NCBI RefSeq assembly: GCF_019430905.1
Contig: NZ_JAHYCA010000003.1
Span: 248,001-312,000 of the forward strand
Source: Billgrantia antri
Lineage (GTDB): Bacteria; Pseudomonadota; Gammaproteobacteria; Pseudomonadales; Halomonadaceae
DNA: 64,000 bases
Reading direction: 5' to 3'
Shown: positions 44,198 to 54,219 of the stretch, one piece after another
How the letters are laid out: every line of letters begins with the position of its first letter
How positions within the stretch are numbered: the first letter of the stretch is position 1
The notes under the pieces: generated by a model
The model's input: only the letters and a program-made list of their open reading frames with translations
Databases searched by the model: none
Told to the model about the DNA's origin: nothing
Position numbers and translations under genes: made by a program

Positions 44198-45325
44198 CTA
44201 TGCGCCCGCCCGCCCTTGGGCAAGCCTGACCAGGCGGCGAATGGTCTGCATATCGTGGCGCAGCATGAGACGCTGGTCGTCCTCCAGCCTGGCCACGTCG
44301 ACCCAGCCATCGACGGCTCCTCCGGCCTTGAGGTTGGCCTGCTGTACCACGAGCAGCCGCTCCTGCAGGCGATCCATTGCCGCTATTCCCGCTCTGGCCT
44401 GTCGTGCCGGGAGCACCTCCTTCAGCACCAGCGTCGACAGCCTGCGGCGCGTATCGGGCACCCTGACGCCATGACGCAGCGACAGCAAGCGAACAGCATT
44501 GACCAACGGCAGCAGGCCCTGGCGCTTGAGATCGAGGGCATTCATATGAGGCGCCTCTTCGACGCTTCCGGCGAGCCGCCCGAAGCGGTCCAGCGCCACG
44601 GGTAGCTCATCGAGCAGTTGCGCCATTTCATCGAGGAACAGGCCGGCCCGCGGCATGAGACCGGTGACATGCTCGGCCAGCGCCTCGGCCAAGCTGGCGT
44701 CGCCGAAGACCGGATGGAAATCGAGCAGGATATTGCTCTGCTGAACACGCTTTACCCGCCTGTCGCGGGTCCACAGCGAGAGTTGCTCGCACCACTCCGA
44801 GAGACGCTTGCGCCACATCGGCCAGCGGGCCATCACATGGCCATGACACAGCGGGATCCCGGCCTCATCGAGGCGCGCAGTGAAGCGCTCCCCCAGCGCC
44901 TGGAAGAAGCCGTCGATCTCGGTATGGCGAGCATCCGGATAGTCGGCCACGATCATGGCGTTGCCCTGATCGGGAGCGAGCAGACTTTCGTGGCGGCCGG
45001 CCGAACCCAGCGTCAGCACGCAGAACGCGACCGGCGGGCTGCCCCACCCCTGCCCCTGCATCTCATTGAGCGAGAGCTGAATGGCGCGGCGATAGAGTTG
45101 GTCGTTGTGGTCGCTGATCAGTTGGCTGATACGCCAAGCGGGCAGGTCGAGCCGCTGCAGTGCCTCAACCAGACGCGGCTGCCAGGCGTGAGCGGTAGCC
45201 AGATCGGCATCAGGCCCCAGTTCGCCCAGCGCTTCGCACAGGGGGGCCAGCAGCATGGTCGGCTCCGGCAGGCCATCGCCGGCGAACAGCGTGCGCCAGG
45301 GTGAGGCCCGATGCAGCAATTGCAT
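44198..45325 (-). CDS. DUF294 nucleotidyltransferase-like protein (GlnD-type fold), no CBS domains
   Basis: 375 residues from ATG 45325 (GGGAG just upstream; an upstream ATG at 45346 lacks one). LTLGSAGRHESLLAPDQGNAMI matches the nucleotidyltransferase motif (GSxGRxE...DQDN), but the second aspartate is glycine here (DQGN), so catalysis may be altered. A helical DUF294 C-terminal domain follows (about 215-365). Relatives carry N-terminal cyclic-nucleotide and CBS domains that this one lacks. DUF294 genes commonly neighbour acetate permease and exonuclease genes, which fits its convergent position here. Confidence 0.85.
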   Translation of the reverse strand: MQLLHRASPWRTLFAGDGLPEPTMLLAPLCEALGELGPDADLATAHAWQPRLVEALQRLDLPAWRISQLISDHNDQLYRRAIQLSLNEMQGQGWGSPPVAFCVLTLGSAGRHESLLAPDQGNAMIVADYPDARHTEIDGFFQALGERFTARLDEAGIPLCHGHVMARWPMWRKRLSEWCEQLSLWTRDRRVKRVQQSNILLDFHPVFGDASLAEALAEHVTGLMPRAGLFLDEMAQLLDELPVALDRFGRLAGSVEEAPHMNALDLKRQGLLPLVNAVRLLSLRHGVRVPDTRRRLSTLVLKEVLPARQARAGIAAMDRLQERLLVVQQANLKAGGAVDGWVDVARLEDDQRLMLRHDMQTIRRLVRLAQGRAGA

Positions 45326-45453
45326 ATCGTCTCCCGTCGCATACACACGTTAGCCGAGTGTAACCAGAATCGGGAGGCGGAGACACTTGGGCCAAGGGAT
45401 GACGCTCACCGGGCCGGGCCGCGAACACACTTGCGTAACGCCCCTCTACCTCG

Positions 45454-45753
45454 TCAGCGCGACTGGAACATGTCGTCGCCGATCTGGTCGATGTAGCGCT
45501 GCGCCTTGCTCACCATCAACTGGTCGCAGGCCTCCCGCCCCGGCACCAGGTCGGAACGCTCGAAGCGATGCTCTCGCATCTCGCCATTCTCGTCCGGCTT
45601 GCGTATCCAGCCGCTGACGCGGAACTGACCGCCCTGCTCGGCCGGCTCCGAGACGATCTGGTAGCCGTTGTACTCGACCGGCTCGGCGGCCTTGGCATTG
45701 CCCGGCTTGGCTTCGCCATTGCCGAACAGCCCGCCCAAGAGTTTCTTTAACAT
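45454..45753 (-). CDS. HlyU-like protein
   Basis: 99 residues: MLKKLLGGLFGN, then VEYNGYQIVSEPAEQGGQFRV and FERSDLVPGREACDQLMVSKAQRYIDQ. This matches the small HlyU family (named for a Vibrio haemolysin regulator). Many members outside Vibrio have no proven regulatory role. No DNA-binding motif is evident. It lies between argG and the DUF294 gene. Confidence 0.8.
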   Translation of the reverse strand: MLKKLLGGLFGNGEAKPGNAKAAEPVEYNGYQIVSEPAEQGGQFRVSGWIRKPDENGEMREHRFERSDLVPGREACDQLMVSKAQRYIDQIGDDMFQSR

Positions 45754-45772
45754 ATTTCACCCTCATGCCTGG

Positions 45773-45802
45773 AGACGAAAACGCCGGCCCACTGGACCGG
45801 CG
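45773..45802 (-). terminator. Terminator of argG
   Basis: Stem 45781-45789 with 45793-45801 (one mismatch), followed on the minus strand by TTTTC, about 25 bp past the argG stop. Confidence 0.75.
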
Positions 45803-45826
45803 CTGTCATAACACACCGCGGCAGGC

Positions 45827-47047
<1,221 letters not shown>

Positions 47048-47248
47048 TCGGGGGCTCCTCTGAGGTAGACGTCTCAAGGCGCTCAGTATAGCGTGGCTGC
47101 CGCCCGGCGAATACCGGCGGCGGGACGTATCACGGCCAAGCTGTTAGACTTTTCGCCCATGAGATTCGGCCTGGCCGCGGCAATGGCCCGTCGGCAAGGA
47201 GCCGTCCCCGATTTACCACAGTGAGAGGCACATGATGAGGAGAAGCGC

Positions 47249-47914
47249 ATGAGCGAGGCGATCACTCGCGACATGATGGCGCAGCGGTTTCGCAGTTTTC
47301 TGCCGGTGGTGGTCGACTTGGAAACCGGCGGTTTCAACGCGGAGCGCGACGCCATTCTCGAAATCGCCGCCGTAACGCTGACCATGGACGCGGAGGGCAA
47401 TCTGATGCCCGATGCGACCTACGCCTATCATGTGCAACCCTTCACAGGGGCCAACGTCGAGCAGTCGGCGCTGGACTTCACCGGCATCAAGCTCGACGAC
47501 CCGCTACGCCAGCGCGTCGCCCTGTCCGAGGCGGAAGCGCTGGGCGAGATCTTCCGCCCGGTACGCAAGGCGATCAAGTCGTATGGCTGCACCCGCGCCG
47601 TGCTGGTGGGCCACAATGCCGCCTTCGACCACGGCTTCCTCAATGCCGCGGTCAACCGTTGCGGCATCAAGCGCAACCCCTTCCATCCCTTCTCCAGCTT
47701 CGACACCGCCAGCCTGTCGGGTCTGGTCTACGGCCAGACGGTACTGGCTCGCGCATGCCGCGCGGCAGGTATTCCTTTCGACAACCAGGAAGCTCACTCG
47801 GCACGCTACGACACCGAGCGAACCGCGGAGCTGTTCTGCGCCATCGTCAACCGTTACAAGGATCTGGGCGGCTGGGCGTTGGCGCAGCGAGAGCAGGGCC
47901 TGGAGGACATCTAG
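47249..47914 (+). CDS. rnt: Ribonuclease T
   Basis: 221 residues. DEDDh motifs: [21 protein letters not shown] and HSARYDTE. This trims the 3' ends of tRNA and other stable RNAs and turns over the tRNA CCA end. Divergent from argG with about 200 bp between the starts. Length matches the family (about 215-225). Confidence 0.97.
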   Translation: MSEAITRDMMAQRFRSFLPVVVDLETGGFNAERDAILEIAAVTLTMDAEGNLMPDATYAYHVQPFTGANVEQSALDFTGIKLDDPLRQRVALSEAEALGEIFRPVRKAIKSYGCTRAVLVGHNAAFDHGFLNAAVNRCGIKRNPFHPFSSFDTASLSGLVYGQTVLARACRAAGIPFDNQEAHSARYDTERTAELFCAIVNRYKDLGGWALAQREQGLEDI

Positions 47915-47952
47915 GCAACCTGCCAACCCTCAGGGATCCTGCGTGTCCTCGA

Positions 47953-48594
47953 TCAGTGGCGGGTGCCGGTCTCCCGCTCCCAGCCGGCGGGCATGTCGAG
48001 GTCGTCCTCGCCCGGCTCGCCGCCAACCCCGGGCTTGTCGATGATCTGCACCGTGCTGGCATGCAGCCCTTTTTCGCCCTCGTCGGGTTCGAAGCGCACC
48101 CGGGTACCCACGGTCAGCCGGTCGAAGTCACCGTGCAATACCGCGTTCTGGTGAAAGTAGAATTCCTCCCCGCTGAGGCTCTTGAGAAAGCCGTAGCCAT
48201 CCCCCCCGAACAGACGCACCACGGTAGCGACCGGTGGGATCGGCTCATCATTGTGCTGCTTGACCTTGCCATCACGCTTCGCCGTCTGCTTCTTGAGCTG
48301 CTTCTCCATCGCCTCGAAGGCGTGGCGAATGATCGGACGCAACTGAACCTGCGGATCGGTCACCTTGTCGCTTTTCTCGGCCACGAGCTCTCCCTTGGCT
48401 GGCAGGGAAACCTCGACCAGAGCCCGATAGGGATTGCCCGTCCTATGGGGGTTCTGCGTCTGTTCGATGGTGACGCGACAAGAGACGATGTCGCGGCTGA
48501 AATGCTCCAGCTTGTCCACCCGTGATCTGACGTATTCGTCGATCCATGCGGAGCGCGACACGTGCTGATAGGTAATTTCCAAAGGCGTCTGCAT
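47953..48594 (-). CDS. Ribosome-hibernation-factor-like domain fused to a cold-shock domain
   Basis: 213 residues, with a strong GGAGGT site before ATG 48594. Residues 1-105 resemble HPF/RaiA ribosome-associated factors (YVRSRVDKLEHFSRDIVSCRVTIEQ). Residues about 120-190 are a cold-shock domain with RNP-like GYGFLKSL and EFYFHQNAV. The 20-residue C-terminal tail is acidic. It probably binds ribosomes or RNA under stress. It is not the short hibernation factor encoded beside rpoN. Convergent with rnt. Confidence 0.88.
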   Translation of the reverse strand: MQTPLEITYQHVSRSAWIDEYVRSRVDKLEHFSRDIVSCRVTIEQTQNPHRTGNPYRALVEVSLPAKGELVAEKSDKVTDPQVQLRPIIRHAFEAMEKQLKKQTAKRDGKVKQHNDEPIPPVATVVRLFGGDGYGFLKSLSGEEFYFHQNAVLHGDFDRLTVGTRVRFEPDEGEKGLHASTVQIIDKPGVGGEPGEDDLDMPAGWERETGTRH

Positions 48595-48776
48595 GTTACC
48601 TCCCTGCCGAACAAGGAAACCGCTATCGGTTCCTCGATGCCTGTCTCCATTTGGCCATCAACCGCTAGCGTGGTAGCAGGCACGGGAGATTTCAATCGAC
48701 TCCGTTCGAGCATTTGGTTTCCCAACGTTACCTCATGCAATTCAGGACACTTCGCCCCTTGCATGGCCCCAGGAAG

Positions 48777-48812
48777 GCAAAAGGCCCGCAAACGAGCGTT
48801 CGCGGGCCTTGT
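48777..48812 (-). terminator. Terminator of grxD
   Basis: Stem 48781-48789 with 48802-48810 (perfect 9 bp), followed on the minus strand by TTTTGCC, about 22 bp past the grxD stop. Confidence 0.75.
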
Positions 48813-48833
48813 GAGGGGCGGACTGGAGTGGGC

Positions 48834-49184
48834 TCAGGCGTCGCCACCCTCCTCCTTGGCCTTGGCACGTGCCGCCGCGTCCTTGATCAACTTCTCAAGC
48901 TCACCGCTCTGGTGCAGCTCGCCGACGATGTCGCAGCCACCCACTAGCTCGCCCTCGACCCACAGCTGAGGGAAGGTTGGCCAGTTGGCATACTTCGGCA
49001 GCTCGGCGCGGATGTCCGGGTTGTCGAGCACGTTGACGAAGGCGAAACGCTCGCCGCAGGACATCAGGGCCTGGACGGTCTGGGCGGAAAAACCGCACTG
49101 GGGCAGCTGAGGCGTGCCCTTCATGTAGATCAGGATCGGGTTCTCGCTGATCTGGCGCTGGATGTTCTCGAGGGTAGTGCTCAT
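48834..49184 (-). CDS. grxD: Monothiol glutaredoxin, Grx4 type
   Basis: 116 residues from ATG 49184 (MSTTLENIQRQISENP). Active site QCGFS with the preceding KGTP loop, then WPTFPQLWVEGELVGGCDI, which are diagnostic for the CGFS class that carries 2Fe-2S clusters and helps iron homeostasis. The C-terminal lysine/alanine tail is slightly longer than in E. coli. Divergent from argF. Confidence 0.96.
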   Translation of the reverse strand: MSTTLENIQRQISENPILIYMKGTPQLPQCGFSAQTVQALMSCGERFAFVNVLDNPDIRAELPKYANWPTFPQLWVEGELVGGCDIVGELHQSGELEKLIKDAAARAKAKEEGGDA

Positions 49185-49345
49185 GTGCGCTCCGTGTTGG
49201 ATCGTGAATGCCGAGGCTGCCGGGCCGATACCCGAGTGCCGCACTCGGCCTTTCTCTCTTTGCCCTCATTCTACTGATGACGGGCGAATTGCGCATCCCC
49301 CGCCAGCTGGATAGGATGGTGGTTTTTTCGCGCGGAGAGTTCGCC

Positions 49346-50266
49346 ATGGCGACACGCCATTTCCTGACCCTGCTGGACCTGAGCCCAGAAGAGCTGCACT
49401 ACCTCATCCAGCGCGCCATCACGATCAAGAACCGCCTGCGTGCCCAGGGCCCGACCTATGCCCCGTTCACCAACCGCACGCTGGCGATGATCTTCGAGAA
49501 ATCCTCGACGCGCACCCGGGTCTCGTTCGAGACGGCCATGGCCCACTTCGGCGGCCATGCGCTGTTCCTCTCGCCGCGGGATACTCAGCTCGGTCGCGGC
49601 GAGCCGATCGAGGATACGGCCCGAGTACTGGCGGAGATGGTCGACATCGTGATGATCCGCACCTTTTCCCATGCCGGTCTCGAGACCTATGCCGGCTCCA
49701 GCAGGGTGCCGGTGATCAACGCGCTCTCCGACGACTACCATCCCTGCCAGCTGCTGGCCGACGTGATGACCTGGACCGAGCTGCGCGGCAGCGTGCGCGG
49801 GCGTACGGCAGTATGGATCGGCGACGGCAACAATATGTGTCATTCCTGGATCAATGCCGCCCGCCAGTTCGACTTCCAACTGCGCGTTTGCTGCCCCGAG
49901 GGCTACGAGCCGCGCCAGGACATTCTCGAGGCCGCCGGCGATCGTATCTCCCTGATGCGCGATCCAGACGAGGCCGTGGTTGGCGCCGATCTGGTCACTA
50001 CCGACGTGTGGGCCTCGATGGGCCAGGAGGAGGAGCAAGCCAAGCGCGAGGCAGACTTCGCCGGCTTCCAGGTCAGCGAAGCCATGCTGGACCGCGCCAA
50101 GCCCGACGTACTGTTCCTGCATTGCCTGCCCGCGCATCGCGGCGAGGAAATCAGTGAGACGCTGCTCGACGACCCGCGTGCGGTGGTGTGGCAGGAAGCC
50201 GGTAATCGACTGCATGCCCAGAAGGCGCTGATAGAATTCTTGCTGCTGGGTCGCGTCGATCACTGA
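49346..50266 (+). CDS. argF: Ornithine carbamoyltransferase (anabolic)
   Basis: 306 residues from ATG 49346 with GGAGAG (49334-49339); the open frame to 49208 is not supported. Carbamoyl-phosphate loop [12 protein letters not shown], ornithine loop region [11 protein letters not shown], and [10 protein letters not shown] with the catalytic cysteine. It makes citrulline for ArgG. Length fits the short ArgF type. Confidence 0.97.
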   Translation: MATRHFLTLLDLSPEELHYLIQRAITIKNRLRAQGPTYAPFTNRTLAMIFEKSSTRTRVSFETAMAHFGGHALFLSPRDTQLGRGEPIEDTARVLAEMVDIVMIRTFSHAGLETYAGSSRVPVINALSDDYHPCQLLADVMTWTELRGSVRGRTAVWIGDGNNMCHSWINAARQFDFQLRVCCPEGYEPRQDILEAAGDRISLMRDPDEAVVGADLVTTDVWASMGQEEEQAKREADFAGFQVSEAMLDRAKPDVLFLHCLPAHRGEEISETLLDDPRAVVWQEAGNRLHAQKALIEFLLLGRVDH

Positions 50267-50353
50267 GCTTTCGCCGCGTCGTCGTGTACCGTTGCGCGAC
50301 GCCGCGGCGTTTCTCGGGCCTCCTTCGTTCACACGAGCCGCCTGTCGTTGCGT

Positions 50354-51037
50354 CTAGCCGTTCGCTTCCTGATGCAGCAACAGCTCGACTCGACGATTGG
50401 CGGCACGCCCCTCAGGGGTTTCGTTGCTGCCCAATGGGCGCGTCTCGGCATAGCCCACCGCCCGCAGCCGCTCGCCCGGTACGCCCAGTTCGGCCAGATA
50501 GCGCAATACGGCGATGGCCCGTCCTGAGGAGAGCTCCCAGTTCGACGGGAAGCGGAAACTGGCAATGGGGATGCTGTCGGTGTGCCCTTCCACGGAGATG
50601 TCCCCCTCGAATGACACGAGCACTTCGCGCAACCGGCCCAGCACTTCACGTCCCTGCCCCGTGAGAATGGCCTGGCCGCTGTCGAACAGCAGGTTGTCGT
50701 CGATACGCAGGGTAATGCCTTGCTGATCCTCCAGCACGCTCACCCCTTCGATCTCGAGCCCGGGAAAGCGCGGCTCGAGGCCATCGTGGCGCGGCTTGAG
50801 TCCCGCCCCGGCCACCATGCGAGCGGCAGCTTCGGCCTGAGGCGAAACTACGGCGGACACTTCGCCGCCATGCTGGCTACCCTTTATCGCCAGGCCGTTG
50901 CCGGCCAGGGAGAGCAGCAGCACGAACAATGTGATGAGCAGCGTCAGCACATCCAGATAGCTCACTAGCCAGCCTTCGCCCTCTGCCGCATCGACGGCGG
51001 GAGGCTGCAACATGTCTCGCGTGCTGCGATCAAGCAT
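50354..51037 (-). CDS. motB: Flagellar stator protein MotB (short form)
   Basis: 227 residues. A single N-terminal helix with the proton/sodium-binding aspartate D29 (LVSYLDVLTLLITLFVLLL). The OmpA-like peptidoglycan domain follows (about 105-220: LLFDSGQAIL, VEGHTDSIPI, NWELSSGRAIAVLRYL, NRRVEL). It is shorter than E. coli MotB (308), mainly in the linker and C-terminus. Overlaps motA by 8 bases. Confidence 0.92.
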   Translation of the reverse strand: MLDRSTRDMLQPPAVDAAEGEGWLVSYLDVLTLLITLFVLLLSLAGNGLAIKGSQHGGEVSAVVSPQAEAAARMVAGAGLKPRHDGLEPRFPGLEIEGVSVLEDQQGITLRIDDNLLFDSGQAILTGQGREVLGRLREVLVSFEGDISVEGHTDSIPIASFRFPSNWELSSGRAIAVLRYLAELGVPGERLRAVGYAETRPLGSNETPEGRAANRRVELLLHQEANG

Positions 51038-51848
51038 TCTGTGCCTGTCCGTCTGGGTCGTCGCGCTTGGCCACTTCCGGGTCGCGAATCTCGTCGTGAT
51101 AGTTGACGACGAAGGAGTGCAGGGTTTCTTCGATGAACGAGGGCAGACGACGCTTGGTAATCAGTGAAATGCCTTCGAGCACCATGTTCATGGCGATCAG
51201 GCGCTCCTCGGTACGCCGCTCTAGCTTCACGGCGATGGGCTTGAACACGAGGTTGGCCAGCAGGATGCCGTAGAAGGTCGTGAGCAGGGCCACGGCCATC
51301 CGCGGGCCGATGACGTGCAAGTCGCCCGACTCCATCACTTCGAGCATGTTGACCAGCCCGACCAGGGTGCCAATCATGCCGAAGGCCGGCGCATAGGTGG
51401 CCATGGTGCGAAAGATCTGGGCTTCGGCGTGCTCGCGCGCCTTGAGCCGGGCGATGCGCCAGCGCAGCAGGTCGAAGATCTCCTCCTCCTTGGTGTTGGC
51501 GATGACCAGTTGGATGCCGGTGCGCAGGAAGGGATTGCATGCCTTCTCCAGGGCCGCCTCGACTGCCCGCACGTCGCCCTTGAACCACAGCCGCGAGATG
51601 TCCACCAGCTCCTTGATGTCGTCGCGCATGTAGGTGTTCTCCCGGCGGAACACCAGGCCCACCAGGCGCACCACTCGCAGTACCTCCCGCAGCGGATAGC
51701 TGATGAAGGTGGCCGCCATGGTCCCTGCCAGCACGATGGCGAGACCCGGCAGGTTGATGAAGCTCTGCGGTGACTCGGCGGTAAAGAACAGCACGCTGAC
51801 CAGTAGAACGATGCTGGCGAACATGCCGATGATGGTAGACGGGTTCAT
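51030..51848 (-). CDS. motA: Flagellar stator protein MotA (PomA-like)
   Basis: 272 residues, four membrane helices (about 5-25, 30-50, 150-170, 180-202). TYAPAFGMIGTLVGLVNML and GILLANLVFKPIAVKL are typical of the MotA/PomA channel. With MotB it forms the torque-generating stator. Whether H+ or Na+ is used cannot be read with certainty, although the sequence looks closer to PomA. A sigma-28-type promoter lies upstream. Confidence 0.94.
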   Translation of the reverse strand: MNPSTIIGMFASIVLLVSVLFFTAESPQSFINLPGLAIVLAGTMAATFISYPLREVLRVVRLVGLVFRRENTYMRDDIKELVDISRLWFKGDVRAVEAALEKACNPFLRTGIQLVIANTKEEEIFDLLRWRIARLKAREHAEAQIFRTMATYAPAFGMIGTLVGLVNMLEVMESGDLHVIGPRMAVALLTTFYGILLANLVFKPIAVKLERRTEERLIAMNMVLEGISLITKRRLPSFIEETLHSFVVNYHDEIRDPEVAKRDDPDGQAQNA

Positions 51849-51885
51849 GCAAGCTCCTGAAAATACGGGGCGAGTCTAGGGAAAG

Positions 51886-51912
51886 ATATCGGCCGTGGGC
51901 ATAGGCACTTTA
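51886..51912 (-). promoter_or_regulatory. Sigma-28 (FliA) promoter candidate for motAB
   Basis: Reading the minus strand: TAAAGTGC, 11 bases, GCCGATAT (plus-strand 51912-51905 and 51893-51886). Six of eight and seven of eight bases match the FliA consensus, with exact spacing, about 38 bp before the motA ATG. Confidence 0.75.
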
Positions 51913-51970
51913 GCCGAAAGCGGAAAATGCCTGCAGCAAGTTGATCCAGGTCAATCTTTCCGCAAGACGC

Positions 51971-51997
51971 TAAAGTTTCCTCGATAACGGCCGATAC
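51971..51997 (+). promoter_or_regulatory. Sigma-28 (FliA) promoter for the EAL phosphodiesterase gene
   Basis: TAAAGTTT (51971-51978, perfect), 11 bases, GCCGATAC (51990-51997, one mismatch). It drives the plus strand towards the EAL gene at 52160 and leaves a leader of roughly 155 bases. Divergent from the motAB site. The rest of the 311-bp gap has no other feature I can support. Confidence 0.85.
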
Positions 51998-52159
51998 GAC
52001 AGTCATGAGATCCTTGTCGGCAACAGGTCCTGCGGTCAGGCCTGTCATGGAGGATGGTGCAAGCCACAGGCCTGCGCCTTGCCAGCGAGCGATTCCGGCG
52101 GCGACCAAGCCGCGCCGGGGAACCATCCGTTGGCCAACCGCGGCCAAACAGGAGTAGTC

Positions 52160-52936
52160 ATGCCACGATGCGCCGAGAAGGAAGGACATTGCGAACGCTG
52201 CGAGGGGCCGCTGCCGTTCGCGTTCACCATGGCCTTCCAACCGATCGTCGACCTCGCCTCGGCCCGCATCGCCACTTACGAAGCACTGGTGAGAGGGCCG
52301 GCCGGCGAGTCGGCAGCCAGCATTCTGGCCCAGGTCACCCCCCGGCTGCTCTATCGCTTCGACCAGGCGTGTCGCATCCGTGCCATCGAACTTGCCAGTC
52401 GTCTCGGCATGCGCGAGACCCTGTCGATCAACTTTCTGCCCAACGCAGTTTACGAACCGATGGCCTGTATCCAGGCAACGCTGGCGATTTCCGAGCAGGT
52501 CGGCTGGCCGCTTCAGCGGCTGATATTCGAGGTGACCGAAAGCGAGAGGGTGCAGGACCAACAGCATCTGCGCAGCATCATCGAGGCCTACCGCAAAACG
52601 GGCTTCCTGACCGCCCTGGATGACTTCGGCAACGGTTTCGCCAACCTCGACCTGCTGGTCGAGCTGCACCCCGACCGACTCAAGATCGATCGCACCCTGG
52701 TGATGAACTGCGACAGCGACACCCGCCGTCAAGCCATCCTGCGTGCCATCGTCAACCTCGCCGGGGAGCTGGATATCGGCCTGGTAGCCGAAGGCGTCGA
52801 GACGCAGGCGGAAGCGTTGTGGCTGGCCCGCAGCGGCATTTTCCAGCAGCAAGGCTTCTTCTATGCCCGCCCCGGCCTCGAAAGCCTGACCCATGGCCTC
52901 GAGCCGACGCTCGTGGCATTGCAACGGGCTGTCTAG
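52160..52936 (+). CDS. EAL-domain c-di-GMP phosphodiesterase
   Basis: 258 residues from ATG 52160 (GGAG site at 52151). A cysteine-rich N-terminus (C4, C11, C14) is followed directly by a single EAL domain: YEALVRG, NFLPN, FEVTES, LDDFGNGFANLD, LKIDR, AEGVET, and the final QQGFFYARP. The metal and catalytic residues are all present, so it should be active. It has no sensor domain besides the cysteine segment. With a FliA promoter it parallels E. coli PdeH (YhjH), the class III enzyme that keeps c-di-GMP low in swimming cells. Confidence 0.93.
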   Translation: MPRCAEKEGHCERCEGPLPFAFTMAFQPIVDLASARIATYEALVRGPAGESAASILAQVTPRLLYRFDQACRIRAIELASRLGMRETLSINFLPNAVYEPMACIQATLAISEQVGWPLQRLIFEVTESERVQDQQHLRSIIEAYRKTGFLTALDDFGNGFANLDLLVELHPDRLKIDRTLVMNCDSDTRRQAILRAIVNLAGELDIGLVAEGVETQAEALWLARSGIFQQQGFFYARPGLESLTHGLEPTLVALQRAV

Positions 52937-53016
52937 CACAAACGATTCGATCATGAGCCTATCAGCCACCATTGAGAATGTCCGAGTGCATCACACTCAG
53001 CACGGAGCCAAGCAGC

Positions 53017-54219
53017 ATGCCTGAGCAAAGGGACACCGATCCTTTCACCGTCGCTCTTCACCCGATCCACGACGCCAGCCATCATCACGTTGCGGATCGT
53101 CTGGTCTATACCCGGCATACCGACACCGAAGCCGAGGACGTCATGGCCGCCACGGCCAGGGCGCTGGCCAGTGCCGTCTACGAACTCGGCGACGGCGGCC
53201 TGCTGGGCGACAGGACGCTGTTCGTCGACCTGCCCCTGGAGTGGCTGGAGCGCCCCGAACTGCTGCCTACGCCGGCACCACGCCTGGCACTTGGCATTGC
53301 CGAGACGCACACGGTCGATGCCGAGCTGCTCGTACGCCTGGATGATATCCGTGAGCGCGGCTACCGGGTCATCGTCCCGTCACGCCTGTTCAAGCAGGAC
53401 CCGGAAGCGATGCTCGAGCGCTGCGACATCATCGTGCTCTCCTCACCTCAGGATCTCGCCGACGAGACCCTGGAGCGACTTCCCGGGCGCAACATCAAGC
53501 TGCTGGTCGAAAATCTCGACAGCCGCGACGAGCTGGAGCGCTACCAGGCGATGGGCTGCGACTACTATCATGGCCGCTACCTCGCCAAACCCAGCTTCAT
53601 TGCCTCGGCCCCACGTGGTCGTCACGGCAATCGTGCCGCGCAGATCCGTCTGATCCGCGCCCTCTACGAGGACAACCACGACCTCAACCGCCTTCACGAG
53701 CTGGTCGTACAGGTGCCCCATCTGCACGTGGCCATCCTGCGTCGGGCCAACTCGAGCTACTTCCACCGTGGCGGCAAGGAAGTCGATCTGCACCGCGCGG
53801 TACAGCTGCTGGGCCTGATCGAGCTTCGCCGGCTGATCCTGACCCTGACGCTCGCCAGCCTGCAGCCCACATCGCGTATCGTACTGCGCATGGCGCTGAT
53901 CCGCGCCTTCATGTGCCGCAACCTGGCGGCCCCCTTTCCTGCCCTCGACCCCGAGGATGCCTTCACCACCGGCCTGTTCTCGATGATGGATGCGCTGCTG
54001 GAGGAGGACCGCAACACTCTGCTCGAGCACTTGCCGCTGGGGCAGCCGATCATCGACGCCCTGCGACACCGGGCCGGCCCCCTGGGCGCCGTGCTGACAC
54101 TGTGCGAGAACCACGAGCGTCAGGTCGAGGAAGCCATCGACGACGTACCAGCCGACCGGCTCCATGCTTGCTACATGAACGCCCTGGGAAGCACCAAGGC
54201 GCTGATGGAAAATCTTTAA
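53017..54219 (+). CDS. Degenerate EAL-HDOD protein (CdgJ/YuxH-like)
   Basis: 400 residues from ATG 53017 (GGAG at 53004); starts at 52972 or 52978 are possible. Residues 10-195 keep an EAL-like fold, but the EAL motif is replaced (DRLVYTR) and catalytic acidic residues are missing. Residues 195-400 form an HDOD domain (ILRRANSSYF, LHRAVQLLGLIELRRLI). Such proteins act as signalling scaffolds; CdgJ-type members in Vibrio affect motility. 80 bp after the EAL phosphodiesterase, so likely the same FliA-driven transcript. Its end overlaps the convergent fliA stop by 4 bases. Confidence 0.88.
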   Translation: MPEQRDTDPFTVALHPIHDASHHHVADRLVYTRHTDTEAEDVMAATARALASAVYELGDGGLLGDRTLFVDLPLEWLERPELLPTPAPRLALGIAETHTVDAELLVRLDDIRERGYRVIVPSRLFKQDPEAMLERCDIIVLSSPQDLADETLERLPGRNIKLLVENLDSRDELERYQAMGCDYYHGRYLAKPSFIASAPRGRHGNRAAQIRLIRALYEDNHDLNRLHELVVQVPHLHVAILRRANSSYFHRGGKEVDLHRAVQLLGLIELRRLILTLTLASLQPTSRIVLRMALIRAFMCRNLAAPFPALDPEDAFTTGLFSMMDALLEEDRNTLLEHLPLGQPIIDALRHRAGPLGAVLTLCENHERQVEEAIDDVPADRLHACYMNALGSTKALMENL

